Below are positions 24,208 to 37,390 of a stretch of DNA of 64,000 nucleotides, one piece after another. Under the pieces are notes generated by a model. It was not told the origin of the DNA. It searched no databases and saw nothing but the letters and a program-made list of their open reading frames with translations. The stretch's first letter is position 1; each line of letters starts with the position of its first letter. The position numbers and the translations under genes were made by a program. This DNA comes from Begonia masoniana (taxonomy: Eukaryota; Streptophyta; Magnoliopsida; Cucurbitales; Begoniaceae): positions 9,591,151-9,655,150 of the forward strand of contig CM039502.1 in the NCBI GenBank assembly GCA_022432975.1. The letters run 5' to 3'.

Positions 24208-25400
24208 GATTTCTTTGTTACATTACCACAAGGGAAACCTCCATGATTTCTAGGGAAAACACTAGAAACTGTTGTGAAACTTCTTCGAAATTGGGAGTGG
24301 AAGTGGGAGCATGACCTTCTTTGTTCAATAACATAAAGCTCAATTATCCAGTGTTTGCACAACCCATTTGTAATTTGATCTTCTCGTTGAAACTTAAAAA
24401 TGGAAGCAATAGAACGTCTCAATAAAACAGAATATTAAGTTACCCACACTGAGCTATGACGATACCACCCGCACCACTGATAGAATATCTCATGTGCTGC
24501 ACATGAAGAACATAAACTATTAAGTCTTTAGATGAAATGGTCCAATCAACAACGAGTTGGAAAAAATATATAATTCACAACTAATAACAGCAAATTGATC
24601 GAAAAGGAAGATTAACATTTGACAAATTGGGAACTAAATACTGCCACGAGGGAATTAGCATCATCAATAATATCCGGAAATTTTTGTTGATTCAATTGAC
24701 ATAACATACAGACAAAGCAACATGTCAGTTAGTTTCCATTTTAAGTGATATTTGATGCCTTATCCTTGTGATTGTGCACATAATTTTATAGGGAAAATTA
24801 TAAACTCTGTGCCATTTAACCAGCATAATACTCATATTTCAGTCAGTTAACCCCAAAAATGTTGTAAAAACAGCTGATATTGGCAACTTCAAATACACAA
24901 ATATTATGCAGATATGTTTCAACTAAGATCAACAAAGTAACGAATTTACAAGTTTAAATCAACAATTTACATGTCATCCGAAGTAAATTAAACATAGTAA
25001 TAAAATCCAACGCAGCGAGTGAACTCATTCAAGGTGATCGAAATCAAATTCTAGAGCTCGAAGTCGGAAATCACTTAAGCGAAAGAACCACATTAGAAAC
25101 TAAAACCAGACTATCATTCGAGATTGATAAGAACTGAATAGTATAATTCCAAAACCAAAAAAAAAAAAAAAAAAAAAACAGGCGTGCGTACCTTAAGTTT
25201 CTCCGTCCAAGGAAATTGTCAAAACGAGAGCTGAATCTGGCAAGAGACGACGATTCAGCTTATGTTCAATTGGTCATCAACTAGATCGACACGAACGATG
25301 CTGATTACAATACTCTAAAGATTTTTCAACCTGGACCTCCACACCTCTCTCTATCTCTCTCTCTCTCTCTCGTCTTCTCTCTCTAGGAATATTTCAGTAT
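24208..25400 (-). other. 5'UTR, 5'UTR intron and promoter of the BLUS1-like kinase
   Basis: A leader exon with donor AAG/GTACGC ends at 25192 and starts at roughly 25380. The remaining sequence to the ATG is intron plus leader. Just upstream of the start codon, the words around the true ATG (AAATCATGGAGG) occur twice (24207 and about 24243 on the minus strand), giving an upstream ATG in a similar context. A poly-A run lies at 25158-25179. Confidence 0.5.
25344..25384. repeat. CT microsatellite in the kinase leader
   Basis: A nearly pure CT tract (GA on the sense strand of the kinase) interrupted by TAT and CGTCTT. Such tracts are common in plant core promoters and leaders. Confidence 0.85.
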
Positions 25401-25440
25401 CCAACTGTCTTAGCCGAAGGTCCCAAGCTCGGCGCACTCC

Positions 25441-26496
25441 GACTAACTATATATTTTTATATTAAAAACCAAATATAAGCTAAAATGGAAACTCCATTTT
25501 TTTAAATTAACTTAAAATTAATTTTCAAAGAATAAAATATAACAAAATAATAATCAGATGAATAATGATATACTTACTCTCTTATTCTACTCTCTGAAAT
25601 ATTTGTTGACGTGTCAAATAATTATTGGTATAATTAACGTAATAAATTATAAATAATTAATTTATTGCATTAATTATACTTAATTATATAAATCAATAAA
25701 ATATAATAAATTTAATATTATTTTAATTGAATTATCAAATTGTTACAAGAAAAAGTGACAAAAGTAAAGGGTGTACAACTTCCTCAATCTTATAGTTACT
25801 AGTTGAAAGGGCATGAAATACTCACAATAACATACATTTTTCAGTTCATCTTTCTATATTGGGTAAAAGTACAATTGAAATGAAAACAAGAACACGTGGT
25901 ATAATATTATTTTCAGAGTAATGTTATGTTTAATTTCTAGATTTACCCTCTAATATTATGTTTTATGTAATACTTGTTAGTTGTTACAGTTATTGATTTA
26001 TTTTAATTATTTATAATTTATTATATAAACTGCACAAATTAATAATTATCAAATAAAAAAAAAATAGATGTTACTACATACCTCTTGCTTTTACAAAGTA
26101 GAGATTTATAAACCGTTCAAAAACACCATCAATATTCATGGAAGGGGTAACGACAATAAGAACTTGAATTGATGTCAATGTTATTAAACACGACAGTTGG
26201 GTTATTTTATATCAATTGGGCAGTGTTGTATTTTCCAATTATAATGTTGGTCATAGAAGAAGACCTATTCTTGCATTGACCAACTCAAAATGAATTGAAA
26301 GATATCACTGTTTGATTTTTTAATAAAATAATCAATGGTTTGAAATGGAGCAACTGTTCGAGGGTTAGACGCAATTCCTAACATTTATGCAACAATTTAT
26401 GGAATTTTGACCTCAGAGAAAGAGATATTCGGGCAGCGAGGAAGAAGGTCGTGGGGGTAGCTGACGAAAAATAGCACGGTGGGGAAGACGGCGAAG
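25441..26496. other. AT-rich intergenic region, no gene seen
   Basis: It contains another copy of the AT-rich repeat (GACGTGTCAAATAATTATTG, about 25609-25690). The minus-strand open frame at 26397-26588 is short and unrecognised. Confidence 0.5.
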
Positions 26497-27397
26497 ATAT
26501 TATAGGAGATGAGGGATAAAATACTTGGGTTTAATGAGGCGGGTTGTGCTATGCTACGAGTTAAGTTGGGCCGTGAGATGATGCCCATTAGCCCAATATG
26601 AAAGAGACTGGGCTACAATGCTGTCCTATGAGATGGATTGAGCTTCAAATTCTAGCTGGGCTGCCTCACTATAAGATCAGTTGGGCTATGAATAAATCCA
26701 TTTCAAGATCACCACACGTGGCAAGAAAAAGTAAGATGAACGGTTAGGATTGCTTTACATTTGTGAATGACTTGGAATGAAAGGGTAAATTAGTAAACCC
26801 AAAAAGGAAGATTAATTTTAATTGTAATTAGGAGTAGATAATGAGTTTTTATTTTATTAATCACGATAACTTGTCAAATAATGATTGGTGTAATTAAAGT
26901 GCAATAATAAATTATACATAGTTAATTTATTGCATTAATTGCATCAATCATTGTGTGATACATTAATAAATATTTTAAAAAGTATAATAAAAAAATAAAA
27001 ATTATTTTTATTTTATTTTATTTTTTGTCACGAACTCATTTATCATGTATTTTATATATAGCACACATGTTGAAAATGTGAATCATTATTATTATAGTTT
27101 TTGAGTAGCAATTGTTCTCGATAATGATAACCCAACAAAGGAGTTAATTGGTTGATAAGAACAGCTATTTTTCTTCAAATATTATTTTTAGGCTATTATT
27201 TGAAATTATAATTCTTTCTCTAAGTTTCTCTTTACTTCTAATTATCTATTTAAAGGCAATTAAGATTATCTCTCTTTAAGCTAAACCTTTCGAACCCTAG
27301 ATGAAACTCAATCATATACCATTTTTTTAATATCACTATCAACTCCAAGTCGAGTAATATTTGTATATTAATCGAGTTCAACGGACTCATTTGTAAT

Positions 27398-27862
27398 TAG
27401 GGGTGGTCAAAACCAGATCGGAATCGCAGTTTTGGTCGGGGTAAGGTCTGGTTTTGCCCATCAAAAAAATTGGTTCTTGTTCTAAATTTTCAATATATTC
27501 AATTCACGGTCTGCTCCATGATTTTGAGGGTCAAAGATCGTGAAATCAAATTGTGGGTCGGAGATTTGACCTGAAAATCAGTTAAAACCGACCCAAAATC
27601 ATAAATAACCAGCTCATAATCAAAAATCGCCTCCAAATCATACATTAACTCTGAAAACTCGCTCCAAAACAAAAAAAAAAATGTGAATAATTAATTTTTT
27701 TAAATTTGGAATAGAATCGGGGACCGAACTACCGGTTCCTATTCTGGTCCCATAATCCATGGTTCTGTTTCTAGTTCCTTAACCATGGAACGTGGACGAC
27801 GACGGTTCCAGTTTCAATTCCGAGGTGAAACCAGACTAAATCATACCTCGCGCCCACCCCTC
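27398..27862. mobile_element. Short non-autonomous hAT element (copy 1)
   Basis: Ends TAGGGGTGG / CCACCCCTC, flanked by near-identical 8-bp sites TTTGTAAT (27390-27397) and TTTGGAAT (27863-27870). It is filled with GGAATCGCAG and GGTTCC-type subterminal words. No ORF. Confidence 0.75.
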
Positions 27863-29560
27863 TTTGGAATGAATTTTGATTTTGTTTTACTTGGTTCAAT
27901 GTATAATGAGTCAAATTCCAACTCATACTGAGTTGTCATGGGTTTTATTAAGTAGAATCATAGTGAACTGACTTCTTTAATTAACCAAACAGAGCCAAGT
28001 TATACGTACCATGTTTTTAAACTGAAAGCATATTACCTGTTAAACTTAGAAGATAAAAAACAATAGAATACTTGTACTTTTTTAGACAAAGAACCCTTTA
28101 CACAAAGACATTAGCAATGACGTTAGAATTTATGTCAAATTAATTACATTTTTATCATATAATTTTTTATGTTGGGCGATTCGCAAAGAGAAACGACTTC
28201 CGATATAATAATTTTTATCGATTTATAGAGATAAACAAATTGAAAAACTCAACACATTAGACGATTTGATTGATGATACCAATCTCTAAAAACTATTTTT
28301 TTGGACAACTTATTGTTTCTTTCTAGAAATCTTCTAGTGGAAATCTTCTAGCGGAGAAAATCAACAACAACTATAAGGACACTATGCATAATTACTAAAC
28401 TCTTATGTTCAAATTATTATTTGCTTAAAAAAAAATACAAGTTACTAATCATTTTCAACTTTTTTACATGTTTGCTACAAGTTACTATTCGTTCTATAAG
28501 TATAATCCAATATAGTATGAATGCTACAATTCTTTTTTTTTTTTAACACAATGATGCAATAATAGGGTGACAATTTTACTAACATTTATTAGGACAATAC
28601 TGTAAATAAATAAATTAGGATGCACCTAGGTATGTTACAGTACAAATTATGGTATGTTAATAGCTGTTACCCAAATCATGCTGTTTTGGACTTCGTCAAT
28701 TAATTATGGCCAGATTAGCCATGTCTCTTCATGTTTCAGACAGTTTTCCCAGGATTTTAGCCTACTTGGTTTCATTTTCTTGCTGGCCAAACAAGATCTA
28801 GTACACAACTTATTATTTTAAGGATTTTCCTTCTAGAACGCCAGATAATCCACTTGTTCTCTTGACATTTTAGATTCTCCAAGTCACCCTAATTTTATTG
28901 AAAAATGTTGCCTCTCCTCTCCTCGACTTGCTAAACATAATTACTAAAATAATAAATAATAATTGATACAATTAATCTAATAAATTATAATTAATTAATT
29001 TATTACATAATTATACTACTTACACATAAATAAATTTGTTTAAGGGTAGAATAAGCGTAATACCCCGCCATTTGAACGTAAAGAGGACACAATATAAGGG
29101 TCCAATCCATATAAGTGGGTGCACAATTTCGAATCGTTTGAGAGAGTGAAAAATGCATAATTTATAAGTAAATGTTTCTTCATTACTTAATACTACGCGT
29201 TTTGAACTAATTCAAATAACAAATATGTGAAACCTTCCGTTCAAAACGGAGAATATCACATTGACAGCACTAAGAGACGCTACAATGTTAATCAATTTTA
29301 TTTTATTTTATTTTTTACAAATAATATCTGATTTCTCTCGTGGCTCAAATTGAATATTTGACTTCTATAGTTTAAACGTGAAAATATTGATACGGAACGA
29401 GGAGTTAGATGTCTTTTCAGTTCCCGCACGCACGAGAAGGTCAATTGAAAACGTGTCAACCAAGAAAAATATTAATAAAAACGTTTTGTTTATTTATTTA
29501 AATAGTTACTGACCTCACTACTTACATGTGCTCTTCTCTTCCCTTGCCAATCTGCCTTGC

Positions 29561-29568
29561 TATAAATA
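29561..29568 (+). promoter_or_regulatory. TATA box of DUF1645 gene copy 1
   Basis: TATAAATA, 93 bases before the ATG, preserved at the same place in the duplicate gene (38908-38915). Confidence 0.7.
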
Positions 29569-29660
29569 TCATCCATCACTCTGTTCGATTCAAAACTGAA
29601 CTTCTCCGCTGAGAGTTGGAAAGCATTGACGAAATTGAAGCTCAGATTTTGGTTCTTCCA

Positions 29661-30470
29661 ATGATGTTTGAAGAAGATGGGTTTGGTTTTGGATTGTGTC
29701 CGAGCTTCAGCAGCTACTCCATTAATGGATTTGCTGAAGCTGCTGCAAGAGTTACCGCAGATTCTGATCTCTACTCCGTCTCTGGTAATGATCATGCTCT
29801 GGTTTTCGAATCAATTGACGATGAATTCCAGGAAGGGGATGATTTCGAGTTCGTTTCAATTCCAGAAAATGAACCGGCTTTTCCGACCTTCTTCTATCAC
29901 GGCGTGGTGGAGAATCGGCTGCACAGAGATTTTAGAGATCCTGATAATGAAGACGTTTTGGCGGTTCGGAATTCACTAGAGAAGCTTATGTTATGCGATC
30001 GCGATCCTGCGTCTACGTCGTCGTCGGAGGCAGACGAAATGGAAAGAATTCCGCCGGGAACTTACTGCATGTGGACTCCTAAGACCGCAGAAGTCGCGGA
30101 AGGTAGGTGTAAGAAGAGCAAGTCAACCGGATCGTCTTCCTCGCCGTCGAGGCGGTGGAAACTTCGAGATCTCCTTCGGAGAAGCAGTAGTGACGGAAAG
30201 AGCTCCGTCGCGTTCATCAATCCGACGAAGAATGAAGCGAAGGGCGAGAAAAAGGACGGAGAAGACAAGTCAGGGATGAAACCGAAGGGAAAGGGAGCTC
30301 CGGGGCAGAAGTCGTCGCCGGGTTCAGCGCACGAGGCGCTCTACGTGAACAACAGAAGGCTGAAGGAACAAGTAAAGAGGAAATCGTATCTGCCTTACAA
30401 GCAGGATTTGGTAGGGTTTTGGATCAATTTCAACGTATCCGGCAACGGCTACGGCAAGTCATTGCAGTAA
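29661..30470 (+). CDS. DUF1645 family protein, copy 1
   Basis: An intronless gene of 269 codons from ATG 29661; the open frame extends 15 codons upstream but only through a TTG, behind a TGA. Features in order: acidic N-terminus with FEFVSIPENEPAFPTFF (the A-F-x-P-x-F motif of the family), then PPGTYCMWTP, a Ser/Lys-rich linker, WKLRDLLRRSSSDGK and the C-terminal signature SYLPYKQDLVGFW. This layout is typical of plant DUF1645 proteins, whose biochemical role is not settled; a rice member affects grain length and stress response. No signal peptide or membrane segment. A TATA box lies at 29561. Its tandem duplicate is 39008-39820. The stop is CAG-TAA at 30468-30470. Confidence 0.9.
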   Translation: MMFEEDGFGFGLCPSFSSYSINGFAEAAARVTADSDLYSVSGNDHALVFESIDDEFQEGDDFEFVSIPENEPAFPTFFYHGVVENRLHRDFRDPDNEDVLAVRNSLEKLMLCDRDPASTSSSEADEMERIPPGTYCMWTPKTAEVAEGRCKKSKSTGSSSSPSRRWKLRDLLRRSSSDGKSSVAFINPTKNEAKGEKKDGEDKSGMKPKGKGAPGQKSSPGSAHEALYVNNRRLKEQVKRKSYLPYKQDLVGFWINFNVSGNGYGKSLQ

Positions 30471-30925
30471 AATCTGTAAAGATTCAGCATTTTTAGAACA
30501 AATTATGGAAATGGGTGATCCTAGGAGTTGAAATTTATGATGAAATCATTCATAATTCTGTGGTTTATTGACTGAAATTCATAATTTTGAAGCTCTCCTA
30601 GTTTTCCCTAGATGTTTAGGGACATGTAAGTAGCCGCCTTTGGTCTGTGCTTTTGGGTTAATGTTTTAATGGGAGTAGTTTGGTGGGGGCCCATTTCCAC
30701 TCAGTTCGAACATTTAGCCCATTTTCCTACTTTTTCTCGCCCGGCAAAAGAGAGAATTTATGGTGGAGTGAGGTAGATGGTCTATGACTCTATTCTTTGG
30801 ACATTGAACGTTAGTAAATCGTTTTTTTTTTCATTATGCAAAAATAATGCATTAAACATTTTTTTATTAATTTGTCCATCATTTTGGTTTATGGGCTATA
30901 AAAATAATGGAGTACGACGGATTTT

Positions 30926-32323
30926 TGATGACTCTTATTTTAGAGTCATTTTATGCTAACTTTACATAAGAAAACTTATATGAATTGAGTGATTGCGATA
31001 ATAAATTGATATGAATTTACTATAATTGCTATGTAATGCTGCAGCATTAGTGCTTTGATTGAATTTAATATTTTTAATGTAGATTTTCTATTAAAAGCAA
31101 ACATTTTTTTTCCTTATCTTGAATTTTATATTTTTACAATTTAATGCTATTTTTATAGTGAGAAATTCAAATTCAAATGCTGAAGATTTGAGAAGACAAA
31201 TAAATCAAGGAAGAATAATTTGGAAAGAGAGAAAGGAGACTACAATTAAGGAAAATCAAATATGTTGAAGATTTTGTGGAGAAAAGCAAATGACACATGG
31301 CATATAGAAAATGACAAAAAAGAGGGAAAAACAAATTTGAAGAAGAAGATTTGGAAGGATGGAAACACGTGGAAAAAGGAACCAATGAGAGAGAAAACCA
31401 TTTTTGATAAAAATGGAACAATAAAAGCATATTAAATTTGGAGAGAGAAAAGATATACTACACCAAAAAAGGAATTCTGGAACAAGAAAAAGGGAGAGAA
31501 ACAATAGAAACATGAGACCTTGGCAGAAGTCTGCGACAGAGAGCTCCAGAGGGGATTCTTGGCTACGGCAGAGAGGGGAACCCGCACTCTTCTTCTCCTC
31601 TTCTTTTTATCTTTTTATGAATATTTATTTTATTTTATTTTATTTATGATGTCTAGTAGTTAAACCATATCTTGGTTAGGACGATAGTATTTGTTGCGAT
31701 ATTTTGCTATGATCTTGGTTTTGTTTCTGCAATTATCTATTGAACAATTATTTGAAAAATTTCTTGTTAAGTCAGATCGTATCGATAGATATGTTGACGA
31801 TTCATGTTTATATTATATCGATAGATAAATATAAATTTTAGATGCATGAATAATTAATCGAATTAAATTGTTACAACGTAGTTAACATTAATTTGATTGG
31901 CGATAAGAATAGCACATATCGAAAATTCAATATTAGTTACATTCTTTCAAGGTAGAAAGAAATTTTAATTTGAATTTACCTAGGCAATTCGAAAGAATCC
32001 TAGAAAATATTTTTATTCTTGCTATTTTTTAGATAATGCTACAGATCATTACCAGAGCATTAGTAGCAGAATCATCATAACGAAGAAAATCGATCCTAAC
32101 CAAGGCTTCCTTTTATTGTTTTTATCTCGTTTAACTTGCTTTATTTTATTGCATCATTATTCATATTTTATTTCTAATTATTATCTAGCAATTTAATATT
32201 TTTATAAGATTTTTATAACGATTAATTCAATTAACAATATCCTCGTGGGATCGATACTTTATTTACTCTATTACTTCGTTAGCGACACGTGCACTTGCGT
32301 GTAAAGGTGTAAAGCCACTAACA
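30926..32323 (+). mobile_element. Solo LTR in duplication copy 1 (possibly Tat/Athila-like)
   Basis: 1398 bp from TGATGACTC to CCACTAACA. Flanks are ATTTT (30921-30925) and AGTTT (32324-32328), one mismatch. The duplicate copy has the uninterrupted site at about 40236-40260 (GGATTTTTCGATGAATATAT), which proves a discrete insertion. The terminal words (GTGCACTTGCGT... CTAACA) resemble Tat/Athila-type LTR ends; this family call is inference. No coding sequence. Confidence 0.8.
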
Positions 32324-32429
32324 AGTTTTCAATGCATATATTGAACTTTTAATTTCATCAATTGACACCTTAAATTTAAGTCGTTATCGATGGACACTCT
32401 CACCGTTAAGATTCGTTAATGTCCTTTAG

Positions 32430-33264
32430 TAGAGGTGAGCATGGTCCCGTTCAGTTCGTTTTTTTGAGAGACTAAGATCGAACCAATAAATTTTAGTTTT
32501 CAAATTTTAGAACCAATAAATTTTAAATTTTTTCTAGGACCAGACCTAAAATGTGGTCTCGAATCTAGTCCTCTCAAGGTAAAAAAATTTTTTAATAAAA
32601 AAAACCAAATTCAAAAAAAAAAAAAAACAACTTGAAAGTTAATTCATCCTGAAAATTTCAATTTCATAAATAAATCATTGTACATTATTCTATTCACAAA
32701 AAGAAAAGAGATGTAATATGCTCTAAAACTTTTTCATTCAACAAACTTTAAAGACAATTAATCAGTAATTATTATCTTCGCAAGTAGTTATTTATGAGTA
32801 ACAACACTAAAATATTAAAATTGTTGTCCCTTATTATTCATATTCTGAAAGCTTAAAGTATTTGCTTCACATCTAAATTTGTCAATAATTTTGCACAAAT
32901 ATAGATGTGCTTTTTCAAGTTTGATGTTCTATTTTTCAGTGTATCACATGCATATGTTCTTCCACAATTATTACATTAAGCTCTATAATTGTTATCTTCG
33001 TTATTGTCAACAACAGTAAAATGATTCCAAACATCAGATTTTTTTGTCATTTCCCTACGAACACTAACAATAGAACTAGTAATAGAAGGAATCTCTACAT
33101 TTTGATTTTCATTAGTGCTTTATGTTTTCATCCTATAAAATATAACAATTTATCAAACTAATAATTAATTAGTAGCCAAATCCAATAATCTAACAAACAT
33201 CTAATAATCTAACAAAAAATAAATCAACCCAAACAAAATTAAAATCAAATTCAAGGGATATAAG
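32430..33264 (-). mobile_element. hAT relic with BED zinc finger, copy 1 (right end missing)
   Basis: The left end TAGAGGTGAGCATGG (from 32430) and subterminal GGTCC/GGACC words mark a hAT terminus. The minus strand codes for a transposase N-terminus. The opposite TIR is not visible; the duplication junction at 33264 cuts the element. Confidence 0.7.
32880..33110 (-). pseudogene. hAT transposase BED-type zinc finger fragment, copy 1
   Basis: On the minus strand the translation reads KKSDVWNHFTVVDNNED, then CNNCGRTYACDT and SNLKKHIYIC. This is the Cys-x2-Cys...His-x3-Cys pattern of the BED finger that starts hAT transposases. A stop lies just before CNNCG (the duplicate copy reads through there) and the catalytic domain is absent. 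All four zinc ligands remain in this copy. Confidence 0.72.
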
Positions 33265-33280
33265 AACCAATAACTAATAG

Positions 33281-35960
33281 TGTCACACCCCTAATTCCGT
33301 ACTCGTATTTCCGTAATAAATTTTTCATTTTAAACATTAAACTTATACTTAAGCGGAAACTCAATCAGAATTTAAAACGGAATTGAAATCGGACCTCTAA
33401 AACATTTAAAACAAAACGTTTAATAATTAAATAAAACTTAAAACATTTAATTATTAAACAATTAAAACCATTCAGAAAAGTGGGAGGGCAGAATTGGGAT
33501 TCTGCCCCTCGAAGCATCGAAGGCAGCGATCGATCTCTGCTGAGGCAGAGACCGATCGCGCACCTGAAGGCAGAGACGATCGCGCACCTTATTGGTAAGG
33601 CAGCGATCGATCTCTGCCTTCAGCAGAGACCGATCGCCGCACCCTTGCCTCTCCCAAGCAGCGATCGATCTCTGCTGAAGGCAGAGATCGATCGCTGCAC
33701 TGATATAAGCCAGCAGCGATCACCTTAAGCGATCGGACTCCTCTTCCTTTTCCCCTTCTTTCCTTCTTCTCTTCCTTCAGCTTTTGTTTAACACTTTGCT
33801 CTCTGGAATTCTCTTCCTTCAGCTTTTGTTTAACACTTTGCTCTCTGAAATTCCAGAGAGCAAAACATATTTCAGCTCTCTGGAATCTGGTTTCCAGAGA
33901 GCAAACATTCACACAACACCTCTCTGGAATCCAATTCCAGAGAGCAAATATACACATTTTAATATCCCATTCATTTTACTCATCAATATTCACAATCAAT
34001 TCACGACTTCAATCCCTCATAAACGTGTTCTAAACTCGATAGTATGGCGGCGGACTTGGCGAAGTCCAACTGCGTGGATAGCTCTAAAAACCGAGCTTAC
34101 CCGTACCAATCCCAAAACGAATCAAAACATTTCATAACGTTTATCAAAACAGTTTAAACCAAAGCTTTTACATACAGTTACCAAAACATTTTCTAACCCC
34201 TATCCAGATCCAAACAACCTAAAATACTCTATACAATTATCAATTCAAAATATCCCAAAATAACCCCAGAGTCCATACATACATCCCCACGGGTCATATC
34301 GCGCCTCGACTACTCAGCGCACTCCCACGGCCATCATCCATCAGCTGCCACCTACGTCAGGAGGAGGAACATCGTCCTCACCTGGCTCGATGTCACCAAA
34401 GATATCACCTACACCATACAGACACCTATGAGATAATTAAATCTCAGTAAGCTACGTAAATGCAGATGCATGCGTGCAGATGTCATTCAGAAAACATGCA
34501 TGACAGATTCAGATTACAGATTTATTACGTCGCAGACAGACAGATTGTCACCGAGACCTCGACCCACTAAATGGAGAGGGCCTATCCAGCGGTCGGACTA
34601 CCCTTTCCACCTAGAGGGGGGGGTACACGCTTGCAACACGCACAGCCGTGCCTGAGCCCCATCTCGCATGACCAGATACAGACAGATTACATTCATTCAT
34701 TACAGAGGTTCGTTCATTTTCTTAAAATACGTGCAGAAATTCGTTTTCATGACCTTTGAAATACGTGATGCATGAACAGATATGTGCATAATATAACCGT
34801 GCGATAAACAAACAACGTGCATACCATCAAGACCGAAATTAAACTAACCTACAACAATTTAAACCTAACTACCCAACCAAAGCGAATTTAAAGCAAACAT
34901 CTCTTCAGGGATCCTCGATACGACATCGAAGTATGGTGTAGACCAATTGGTCAGAGTAAGTCACGAAGACTTACCTTGGGCGCGCAGAATCTCAATCTTC
35001 GTCCACGGGAGTCGTGTGTCTGAGGAAAACACGATATCCACCGTTAAAACCAATTTGAATTATAAACGTTCAAATTATAAAATCCTCAACTAATGAATTT
35101 CCTAAATTCCAACTTAGCTAATCAAAGCATTTAGAACGTCAATTAAGGCTCGATAATCCGAAATCTCAATTAACGAGTTTTTCTCAAAAACCCGGAAATT
35201 TACCAATTTTTAACTTTTTCACAAATTGATTTTTCTTCGTCCAATAACGTCAAATACGTTCAATACATACTTAATCACGGCTAACCTATTAATTACGAGC
35301 CCTAATTCGACATTTTTATCGAAACCCTAATCGAAACCCTAACGTTAAATCGACCTAAAACTTGGAATTTAACGCTCAAAGACCGAAGCTACTTACCGAG
35401 AGTAGCGAGAGGAGGAGAAACGGTGAAGGACGGAGGAAGAACGAAGGTCGGATGTCGTGAGAACGCCGGCGGCCAGAGAGAAGTTTCTTCTCTGTTCGTG
35501 GGCGCCAGAGAGAAAAGAGAGAAGTGAGGAGAAAAAGAGAGATTTGTGTTATTTATTAATTTTGGTTTGCAAATTACCATTTTGCCCTTCTTACTTAATT
35601 CTATTTGTTTCGTCCTTCGGTTCGTTAATCGTCCAACTATTCGGGATCACCAAATTTCCTAATTTCGCCAATAAGTCCAATTAGTTACCAGAGATTTATT
35701 AAAACTATCCGTTCGCAATTTGGACCTCATTTACTATTTTTACTAAAACGTCAATTATATTACGATAGAGGTAATTACTCGGAATATAGCGTTACTCTTC
35801 CGAAAATTCCCGAAAATTCCTTAAAATTCCAATTGGTCGTTTGGATCGTAATGACGCTTTCATTTCGTAAATCGAACCTGATTTGACATATTCACAAAAA
35901 AATGCCACGTATATTAAAATGGTAATATAATATACAATTTCGTACAAGCCGGGTATTACA
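33281..35960 (+). mobile_element. Solo LTR between the two duplication copies
   Basis: 2680 bp, TGTCACACCCC...GGGTATTACA, flanked by an exact 5-bp duplication AATAG (33276-33280 and 35961-35965). It has no protein-coding domain. It contains clusters of GATCGATC-type palindromes (about 33515-33720), a 42-bp tandem duplication (33769-33850) and inverted CTCTGGAAT/ATTCCAGAG stems. Its sequence resembles 40770-43233 in reverse orientation. The structure suggests a Ty3-type LTR, but no internal region is present to prove it. Confidence 0.87.
33769..33850. repeat. 42-bp tandem duplication inside the solo LTR
   Basis: CTCTTCCTTCAGCTTTTG recurs at 33769 and 33811, followed by TTAACACTTTGCTCTCTG in both units. 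Confidence 0.9.
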
Positions 35961-36944
35961 AATAGATTTCATAAAAAATTTTAAGGGATATAAGATATTA
36001 TAGGAGATGAGGGATAAAATACTTGGGTTTCATGAGGCGGGTTGTGCTATGCTACTAGTTAAGTTGGGCCTTGAGATGAGGCCCATTGGCCCAATATGAA
36101 AGAGATTGGGCTACAATGCTGCCCTATGAGATGGACTGAGCTTCGAATTCTAGCTGGGCTGCCTCACTATAAGATCAGTTGGGCTATGACAAATCCATTT
36201 CAAGATCACTACACGTGGCAAGAAAAAGTAAGATAAACGGTCAGGATTGCTTTACATTTGTTAATGACTTGGAATGAAAGGGTAAATTAGTAAAACCAAA
36301 AAGAAAGATTAATTTTAATTGTAATTAGGAATAGATAATTTCGAGTTTTAAAGTACACGATAACACGAATGTTGTATTATTTTATTAATCATGTTATGTT
36401 TACTCTCTTAAAGTACTCTTGATGACTTGTCAAATAATAATTACTGTAATTAAAGTACAATTTATATAACAAATTATAAATATTTAATTTATAATATTTT
36501 AATTATACCGATTATTGATTAATACATCAATAAATATTTTAAAGAATATAATAATAAAATAAAAATTATTTTTATTTTTTGTCCCGAACTCATTTATAGT
36601 GAATTTTATAGCACACGTGTTGAAAATGTGAATCATTATTATGGTTTTTGAGTAGCAATTGTTCTCGATAATGATGCCCAACAAAGGAGTTAATTGGTTG
36701 ATAAGAACAACTATTTTTCTTAAAATATTATTTTTTGGCTATTATTTGAAATTATAATTCTTTCTCTAAGTTTCTCTTTACTTCTAATTATCAACTTTAA
36801 AGGCAATTAAGATTATCTCTCTTTAAGCTAAACCTTTTGAACCCTAGATGAAACTCAATCATATACCGTTTTTTTAATATCACTATCAACTCCAAGTTGG
36901 GTAATATTTATATATTAATCGAGTTCAACTTACTCAATTGTAAT

Positions 36945-37390
36945 TAAGGGTGGTCAAAACCAGATCGGAACCACAGTTTTGGTTATGGGTTTGGTTTTGC
37001 CTACCAAAGAAACCGATTCTTGTTCTAAATTCTCAATATATGCGGTTCACGATCTGCTCCATGATTTAGACTGTCAAAAACCGTGAAATCGAATTGTGGG
37101 TTGGAGATTTGACTCGAAAATCAGTTAAAACTGACCTAAAGTCAAACATAACCAGCTCATAACTGAAAATCGTCTCCAAATTCTACATTAATTCTGAAAA
37201 CTCGACCAAAAAACAATAAAAATGTAAATAATTATTATTTTTTAAATCTGGAATAGAATCGAGGACCAAAATATCAGTTGTGATTCTAGTCCCATAATCC
37301 CATGGTTTCGTAACCATAGAACATGAGCGATGGTTACAGTTTCGATTTCGAGGTGGAACCAGACCAAATCGGATCTCGTGCTCACCCCTA
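36945..37390. mobile_element. Short non-autonomous hAT element (copy 2)
   Basis: Duplicate of 27398-27862. Ends TAAGGGTGG / TCACCCCTA, flanked by ATTGTAAT (36937-36944) and TTTGGAAT (37391-37398). Confidence 0.75.

Larger units (their letters stand above)
26497..33264 (+). repeat. Tandem segmental duplication, copy 1
   Basis: Collinear with 35995-45775. The left edge starts ATATTATAGGAGATGAGGGA in both copies and the right edge ends TTCAAGGG(G/A)TATAAG in both. The copies share a hAT element, the DUF1645 gene with its promoter and a hAT/BED relic. They differ by substitutions, small indels and later insertions. Copy 1 carries a solo LTR (30926-32323) that copy 2 lacks. Confidence 0.92.

Noticed and set aside
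29616..29660. Upstream extension of the DUF1645 frame (and 38963-39007 in copy 2)
   Set aside because: It begins at TTG just after a TGA; the first ATG gives the family-like N-terminus.
33480..33957. ORFs on both strands in the GATCGATC-rich segment
   Set aside because: They are low-complexity translation of palindromic repeats in an LTR, and no domain is seen.
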